Shown here: positions 1 through 3,566 of the stretch, one piece after another
How the letters are laid out: each line of letters begins with the position of its first letter
How positions within the stretch are numbered: the stretch's first letter is position 1
Assembly (NCBI GenBank): GCA_947505565.1
Contig: CANNLB010000163.1
Span: 1 to 6,549, forward strand
Direction of reading: 5' to 3'
Source: Acidobacteriota bacterium
GTDB lineage: Bacteria > Acidobacteriota > Terriglobia > Bryobacterales > Bryobacteraceae
DNA length: 6,549 bases
Program-made: the position numbers and the translations under genes
The notes under the pieces: generated by a model
Database searches by the model: none
What the model was told of the DNA's origin: nothing
What the model saw: only the letters and a program-made list of their open reading frames with translations

Positions 1-21
1 TGTCATCATCACGAAAGAAGC

Positions 22-35
22 CCCGAATTATCGGG
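22..35. repeat. Short palindrome upstream of the ECF promoter
   Basis: A 5-bp perfect inverted repeat (CCCGA and TCGGG) around a 4-nt ATTA centre lies 13 nt before the -35 element of the sigma-factor promoter. It could be a small operator or the end of an upstream hairpin. It is not followed by a T-tract, so it is not a convincing terminator. Arms this short arise easily by chance. Confidence 0.25.
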
Positions 36-48
36 TGGAATAGCGGCG

Positions 49-76
49 GGAACTTTTTGGCAACCATGGCGTCAAA
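49..76 (+). promoter_or_regulatory. ECF (sigma-E-type) promoter of the sigma/anti-sigma operon
   Basis: A -35 element GGAACTT (49-55), followed by extra Ts, is separated by 15 nt from a -10 element GTCAAA (71-76). This closely matches the classic ECF/sigma-E pattern (GGAACTT, about 15-17 nt, GTC or TC followed by A-rich bases). Transcription would start near 82-84, leaving a leader of about 33 nt before ATG 117. Such a site directly before an ECF sigma gene is the usual sign of positive autoregulation. That this sigma factor is the one that reads it is inference. Confidence 0.7.
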
Positions 77-102
77 TTGTGCAGTAGACTTTGGATTCAC
101 GG

Positions 103-108
103 AAAGGA
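103..108 (+). promoter_or_regulatory. Ribosome binding site deciding the sigma-factor start
   Basis: The AAAGGA stretch ends 8 nt before ATG 117, an ideal spacing. The two earlier in-frame starts (TTG 57 and ATG 66) have no comparable site. Both also lie upstream of the predicted -10 element, so they would not be on the transcript. Confidence 0.7.
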
Positions 109-116
109 CGTCGGTT

Positions 117-803
117 ATGGCAGACTCCATCATCGGGTTCGGCTACGAAGACGCGGCGCTTCCGTCCCGGCCCGCCGACTGTTACGAGGAAGATTCCCAG
201 CTCATTACTGAGCTGAAGGCTAACCAGGAGAGCGCCTATGAAGTGCTCCTGGCCCGGTTTCAACAACCGGTTTACAGTCTTGTCTACCGTTTGCTCGCTG
301 ACCCCGCCGACGCCTCGGACGCTGTGCAGGAAGTGTTCCTCAAGATTTTCCGGAACATCGAAGCGTTTCGCGGGCAGAGCAGTTTGAAGACTTGGGTCTA
401 TCGGATCGCTTTAAACGAAGCTTACAACCATCGCCGTTGGTTTGGCCGCCACCGCAAGCGGGAAGTAGGGCTCGAAACCGACGAAGAGGGCGCTCGCAGC
501 TGGATCGACTCGATCTCCGACCCTGCGCGCGACCCCTATGAACTTGCGCTCCACGAAGAGCGGCATCAACTCATTGAAGACGGGCTGCGCAATATCAACG
601 CGGACTTCCGCGCCGCTGTGATCCTTCGGGATCTTGAAGAACTGAGCTACGAGGAAATTGCGGAGGTCACGCAAGTTTCCCTCGGCACCGTTAAATCACG
701 CATTTTACGAGGGCGCGAGGCTCTTCGCCGCGTCCTTCTTACCGACGCCGAACAACGTTCCACGCAGAGTAACTTGGGCTGGATGCAGGAGACCGTGAAA
801 TGA
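117..803 (+). CDS. ECF-type RNA polymerase sigma factor (RpoE family)
   Basis: An alternative sigma factor that directs RNA polymerase to GGAACTT-like promoters. From ATG 117 it is 228 residues. After an acidic N-terminal extension of about 30 residues comes sigma region 2 (about 42-108), with the acidic DASDAVQEVFLKIF core-binding helix (65-78) and the KTWVYRIALNEAYNHRR segment (91-107) for -10 recognition and melting. A charged linker follows. Region 4 (about 150-206) has the helix-turn-helix LSYEEIAEVTQVSLGTVKSR (176-195) for -35 recognition. The start is fixed by a good Shine-Dalgarno and by a -10 element that lies after the two earlier possible starts, which would give up to 248 residues. 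Its stop overlaps the anti-sigma start (ATGA), so the pair is translationally coupled and probably made in balanced amounts. Codon use is less C-biased than in the downstream genes. The family call is firm; the regulon cannot be read from this window. Confidence 0.95.
   Translation: MADSIIGFGYEDAALPSRPADCYEEDSQLITELKANQESAYEVLLARFQQPVYSLVYRLLADPADASDAVQEVFLKIFRNIEAFRGQSSLKTWVYRIALNEAYNHRRWFGRHRKREVGLETDEEGARSWIDSISDPARDPYELALHEERHQLIEDGLRNINADFRAAVILRDLEELSYEEIAEVTQVSLGTVKSRILRGREALRRVLLTDAEQRSTQSNLGWMQETVK
787..791 (+). promoter_or_regulatory. Ribosome binding site of the anti-sigma gene
   Basis: AGGAG inside the last codons of the sigma-factor gene sits 8 nt before ATG 800. It supports the overlapping ATGA start and independent re-initiation at the anti-sigma gene. 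Confidence 0.7.
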
Positions 804-1501
804 AGAGCAGGAATCAAAAAGAGATTCAGAAGGAGTGTAATGCCACCCAGACTCACACTACCGAATACCTCGATCGGACCTGCACCGAAGCCAACGCCCG
901 TGAAATTGCCCGCCACTTAAACACGTGTCCCGATTGTATGTCTCAACTCGGGGAAAGGGTACACCTCCGGCGGACCGTTCACGCCCTGCCGCAGCGCTCG
1001 GTGCCGGTCAATCTCGCCGTTTCGCTCCGCGTTGCGGCGTCCAAACACTACGCTCAGCGCGCCGCCCGCCTCCGCTGGAGCGATCGGCTTTTCCTCTGGA
1101 ATGCTAACATCTGGCGACCTATCGCTCTGCCGATGTGTGGTGGCTTAGCCACGGCGTTTGTCCTCTTTGCCGTCCTCCTGCCCACCTTGGCACCCCCGGT
1201 CCTTGCCCACGACGACCCCCCGCCGTCGTGGTATCAAGGCGCAGAACTCAGTGACATCGGCCCCTTCGGCCTACGGACGGACCATATCACGCTCGATCTC
1301 ATCCTGGACGAGCATGGCCGAATGGTCGACTACTCCGTCCCGGATTCCGAAACCGCTCTCCTCCAAGATGTAAAGCTCCGCCGCAACCTCGAAAACAACC
1401 TGTTGTTCATGCGGTTCAAGCCCGCCGAGTTCTTCGGCCAACGCACCTCCGGCAAGTTGCGGATCACCATTCGCCGCAGCCAAGTGGAAGTCAAGGGTTA
1501 G
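800..1501 (+). CDS. Membrane-anchored zinc-finger (zf-HC2/ZAS) anti-sigma factor
   Basis: A probable inhibitor of the ECF sigma factor encoded just upstream. The 233-residue protein carries the ZAS pattern C13-X25-H39-X3-C43-X2-C46, the same spacing as in RsrA/ChrR-like anti-sigma factors, in the cytoplasmic N-terminal domain that clamps the sigma factor. A basic stretch (about 57-100) leads into one hydrophobic helix (about 106-134, ending PPVLA). Residues 137-233 would then be periplasmic. The outer part begins Pro-rich (139-143) and reads strand, HG turn (172-173), strand, helix (186-204), then RFKPAEFFGQ (205-214) and a last strand (219-226). That order and the F-x-PA-x-x-x-G signature resemble the C-terminal domain of TonB-type energy transducers. 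The gene overlaps the sigma gene by 4 nt. Function as anti-sigma factor is well supported by motif and position. The signal sensed, and the TonB-like fold, are inference. Confidence 0.88.
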   Translation: MKSRNQKEIQKECNATQTHTTEYLDRTCTEANAREIARHLNTCPDCMSQLGERVHLRRTVHALPQRSVPVNLAVSLRVAASKHYAQRAARLRWSDRLFLWNANIWRPIALPMCGGLATAFVLFAVLLPTLAPPVLAHDDPPPSWYQGAELSDIGPFGLRTDHITLDLILDEHGRMVDYSVPDSETALLQDVKLRRNLENNLLFMRFKPAEFFGQRTSGKLRITIRRSQVEVKG

Positions 1502-2242
1502 TTGGGACAGAAACTCGGCCAGCACTTTCTGCAAAGCGAACCCATGGTCGCGCGCATCGCCGCCGCCATTTCTCGGTCGCAACCGCGGCAGATCATCGAA
1601 GTCGGCCCCGGCAAAGGCGCGCTCACCCACCATCTGCTCGCCACCGGCGCCGAAGTTATCGCCATCGAAATCGATCCCGCTATGGTCGCCGTTCTGCGCG
1701 AGCGCTTCCCCGAACACCCCTGCCTAACTATCGTCGAAGCCGACGTGCTCGGTGTCGACCTCGGCCAATGGGGTCCCGCCGTGCTCGCCGGTAACTTGCC
1801 TTACTACATCACCTCCCCGATTCTTGAACGGATTTTTCGTGCCCGCGCCGCGCTGCAAGAAGCCGTCCTCCTCGTCCAGAAGGAAGTCGCCGAACGCATC
1901 ACGGCCTCGCCTAACTCCCGCGACTACGGCTATCTCACGGTCTCCTCGCAAACCTACAGCTGCCCCGAATTTCTGTTCCAGGTCAAACCCGGCATGTTCC
2001 GACCGCCTCCCAAAGTCGACAGCGCCGTCATCCGGCTTACCCTGCGACCCGACGCTCCCGACGCCGAAGCCTTCCTTCAATTTGCCGCCCGCTGCTTCGC
2101 GCAAAAACGAAAAACGCTCCGCAATAATCTAGCGCCTTTCTACGGCCACGACCTCATCGACGCGCTACCCGAAGCCGGCCTCCGCGCCGAACAACTCAGC
2201 GTCGCCGCTATGCGCGAGCTTTACACCCGCGTAATCGCGTAG
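1502..2242 (+). CDS. rsmA: 16S rRNA (adenine1518-N6/adenine1519-N6)-dimethyltransferase RsmA/KsgA
   Basis: Transfers four methyl groups from S-adenosylmethionine to two adjacent adenosines near the 3' end of 16S rRNA, a late ribosome-assembly step in the cytoplasm. The 246-residue protein has the family signatures in order: GQHFL (6-10), SAM-binding EVGPGKG (33-39), acidic E56 with DP after it, AD (80-81), catalytic NLPYY (98-102), QKEVAERI (126-133), DYGYL (141-145), KPGMFRPPPKVDSAV (162-176) and the C-terminal QKRKTLRNNL (201-210). It is slightly short for the family (about 260-275), mainly through a brief N-terminus. The start must be TTG 1502: the codon before it is the anti-sigma stop TAG in the same frame, and the next start (ATG 1544) would remove GQHFL. 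Only a weak AAGGG (1493-1497) precedes it, so translation probably depends on coupling to the anti-sigma gene. Family assignment is essentially certain. Confidence 0.96.
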   Translation: MGQKLGQHFLQSEPMVARIAAAISRSQPRQIIEVGPGKGALTHHLLATGAEVIAIEIDPAMVAVLRERFPEHPCLTIVEADVLGVDLGQWGPAVLAGNLPYYITSPILERIFRARAALQEAVLLVQKEVAERITASPNSRDYGYLTVSSQTYSCPEFLFQVKPGMFRPPPKVDSAVIRLTLRPDAPDAEAFLQFAARCFAQKRKTLRNNLAPFYGHDLIDALPEAGLRAEQLSVAAMRELYTRVIA

Positions 2243-2251
2243 AATCGGCGG

Positions 2252-3493
2252 ATGTACGTTTCCCGTCTCCGCCTCGCGACCGCCGCCATCTTCATGCAGG
2301 TGCTGCTTGGCGTTATCTACTCCTGGTCCGTCTTCCGGGGCCCCCTCGCCCAACTCCACGGCTGGACGCGCGCCGAAACGATCGCGCCCTATCGGTACTC
2401 GCTCCTGGCCTTCGCCGCCGCTATGATCATCGGCGGCCTCTGGCAGGACCGCAAAGGTCCCCGCGTCGTCGCCACCGCCGGCGGCCTCCTCCTCGGCCTC
2501 GGTTGTCTGCTCGCCGCCTTCCTCGGCGATACGCTCAACGGCCTAATCTTCTCTTACGGCATTGTCGCCGCTTTCGGCGTCGGCTTCGCCTATGTCACCC
2601 CGATCGCCACCTGCATCAAATGGTTCCCCGATCAGCGCGGCCGCATCGTCGGGCTGGCCGTGATGGGCTTCGGCGTTGGCCCTCTGCTGTTTGGGCCGCT
2701 GCTCGAAATCCTCATCGGCAAAGATGCCACCCAATTCTCGACCACCATCCCGCGCACGTTTCTCATCTTAGCCGCTATCTTCTTTATCGGTGTCGTCGGT
2801 GCCGCGCAGCTCTATCAAGTACCTCCCAAGGGCTGGCTGCCTCCGGGCTGGACGCCGCCCGTTGGCCGCGCCGCCGCCGTCGAAGTCGCTCCCCGGCAGA
2901 TGCTCGCGACCTGGCAGTTCTACGTCCTCTGGATGCTCTACTTCTTCGGCACGGCCGTCGGGCTCACCGCCATCGGGGAAGCTACGCCCCTTCTTCAGGA
3001 AATGGCCAAGTCCACCGCCGTTTTGTCCGCTGGTGCAGCCCTCGGCGTCATGAGCATCTGCAATGGCCTTGGGCGCCTGGCTTGGGGCAGCGTCTCGGAC
3101 CGCTTCGGTCGCAAGCCCGCCATCCTCCTCATGTGCGCCGTTTCCGTCCTCGCCTGTCTTGGCTTCCTGCGCACCGCCGGCAGCTTCGGTATCCTCCTCT
3201 CCGGCCTCTGCCTCGCCGCCTTTGCCTACGGCGGCTATCTCGCCCTCATGCCTTCGCTCACCGCCGATTATTTCGGCCCGAAAAACGTCGGCGCCAACTA
3301 TGGACTCGTATTTTCGGCTTGGGGCCTCTGCGGTTTTCTTGTTCCTGGCTACTTCGCCGGTATCATGGACCGCGCCCGTGTCGCCGGAAACCTCGCTCTC
3401 GGCTACGACGAGGTCTATTGGAAGCTGGCCCTCATTGCCACCATCGGCGCCGCAGTCGCCGCCCTCCTCCGCCCGCCTCGGCACATAAGATAA
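2252..3493 (+). CDS. Major facilitator superfamily transporter, OFA (oxalate/formate antiporter-like) family
   Basis: A 413-residue inner-membrane carrier with about 12 hydrophobic helices and a central loop near 186-218 (PPKGWLPPGW). OFA hallmarks are YSWSVF in helix 1 (23-28), the PIATCIKWFPDQRGRIVGLAV stretch (117-137, split here as PIAT plus CIKWFPDQRG) and GFGVGPL (139-145). The MFS loop motifs are WQDRKGPR (64-71) and SVSDRFGRKP (280-289). The Arg of NGLGR (R275) matches the position of OxlT Arg272. The position I align with OxlT Lys355 is W357 (FSAWG), so the oxalate-binding lysine seems absent and the substrate is probably another small, perhaps monocarboxylic, acid. The alignment was made from memory of the family. 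ATG 2252 lies 9 nt after the rsmA stop with no strong Shine-Dalgarno, suggesting co-translation. It is probably the last gene of the operon. The family is fairly certain; the substrate is unknown. Confidence 0.88.
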   Translation: MYVSRLRLATAAIFMQVLLGVIYSWSVFRGPLAQLHGWTRAETIAPYRYSLLAFAAAMIIGGLWQDRKGPRVVATAGGLLLGLGCLLAAFLGDTLNGLIFSYGIVAAFGVGFAYVTPIATCIKWFPDQRGRIVGLAVMGFGVGPLLFGPLLEILIGKDATQFSTTIPRTFLILAAIFFIGVVGAAQLYQVPPKGWLPPGWTPPVGRAAAVEVAPRQMLATWQFYVLWMLYFFGTAVGLTAIGEATPLLQEMAKSTAVLSAGAALGVMSICNGLGRLAWGSVSDRFGRKPAILLMCAVSVLACLGFLRTAGSFGILLSGLCLAAFAYGGYLALMPSLTADYFGPKNVGANYGLVFSAWGLCGFLVPGYFAGIMDRARVAGNLALGYDEVYWKLALIATIGAAVAALLRPPRHIR

Positions 3494-3531
3494 CAAATGC
3501 GTTAATGTTTCATGTATTGATGTTTGTTATC
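3489..3531. repeat. Inverted repeat between transporter and receptor genes
   Basis: A perfect 9-bp inverted repeat, GATAACAAA (3489-3497) and TTTGTTATC (3523-3531), can extend to 11 pairs with two G-U pairs as RNA, around a loop of about 21 nt. The left arm covers the transporter stop codon, and the right arm sits between the -35 and -10 elements of the predicted receptor promoter. It could be an operator bound by a dimeric regulator, or a weak transcript-end hairpin. No T-tract follows, so a standard intrinsic terminator is unlikely. Within the loop region ATGTTT occurs at 3505-3510 and again, 15 nt on, at 3520-3525. Confidence 0.5.
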
Positions 3532-3544
3532 CTGGTATTACAAT
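3517..3544 (+). promoter_or_regulatory. Candidate housekeeping (sigma-70-type) promoter of the receptor gene
   Basis: TTGATG (3517-3522, 4 of 6 to consensus) is spaced 16 nt from TACAAT (3539-3544, 5 of 6), in an AT-rich pocket unlike the flanking GC-rich coding DNA. The start of transcription would be near 3551, giving a very short leader of about 16 nt before ATG 3567. No GGAACTT-type element is seen here, so the receptor does not look like a direct target of the upstream ECF sigma factor. The prediction rests on sequence match only. Confidence 0.45.
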
Positions 3545-3566
3545 CTTCCGGGTTATCTCCTACTAC

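Noticed and set aside
57..116. An N-terminally longer sigma factor from TTG 57 or ATG 66
   Set aside because: These starts lie at or before the predicted -10 element and lack a ribosome binding site, while ATG 117 has one with ideal spacing.
3489..3545. Intrinsic terminator after the transporter gene
   Set aside because: The stem is AT-rich, the loop is long (21 nt or more) and no T-tract follows the right arm.
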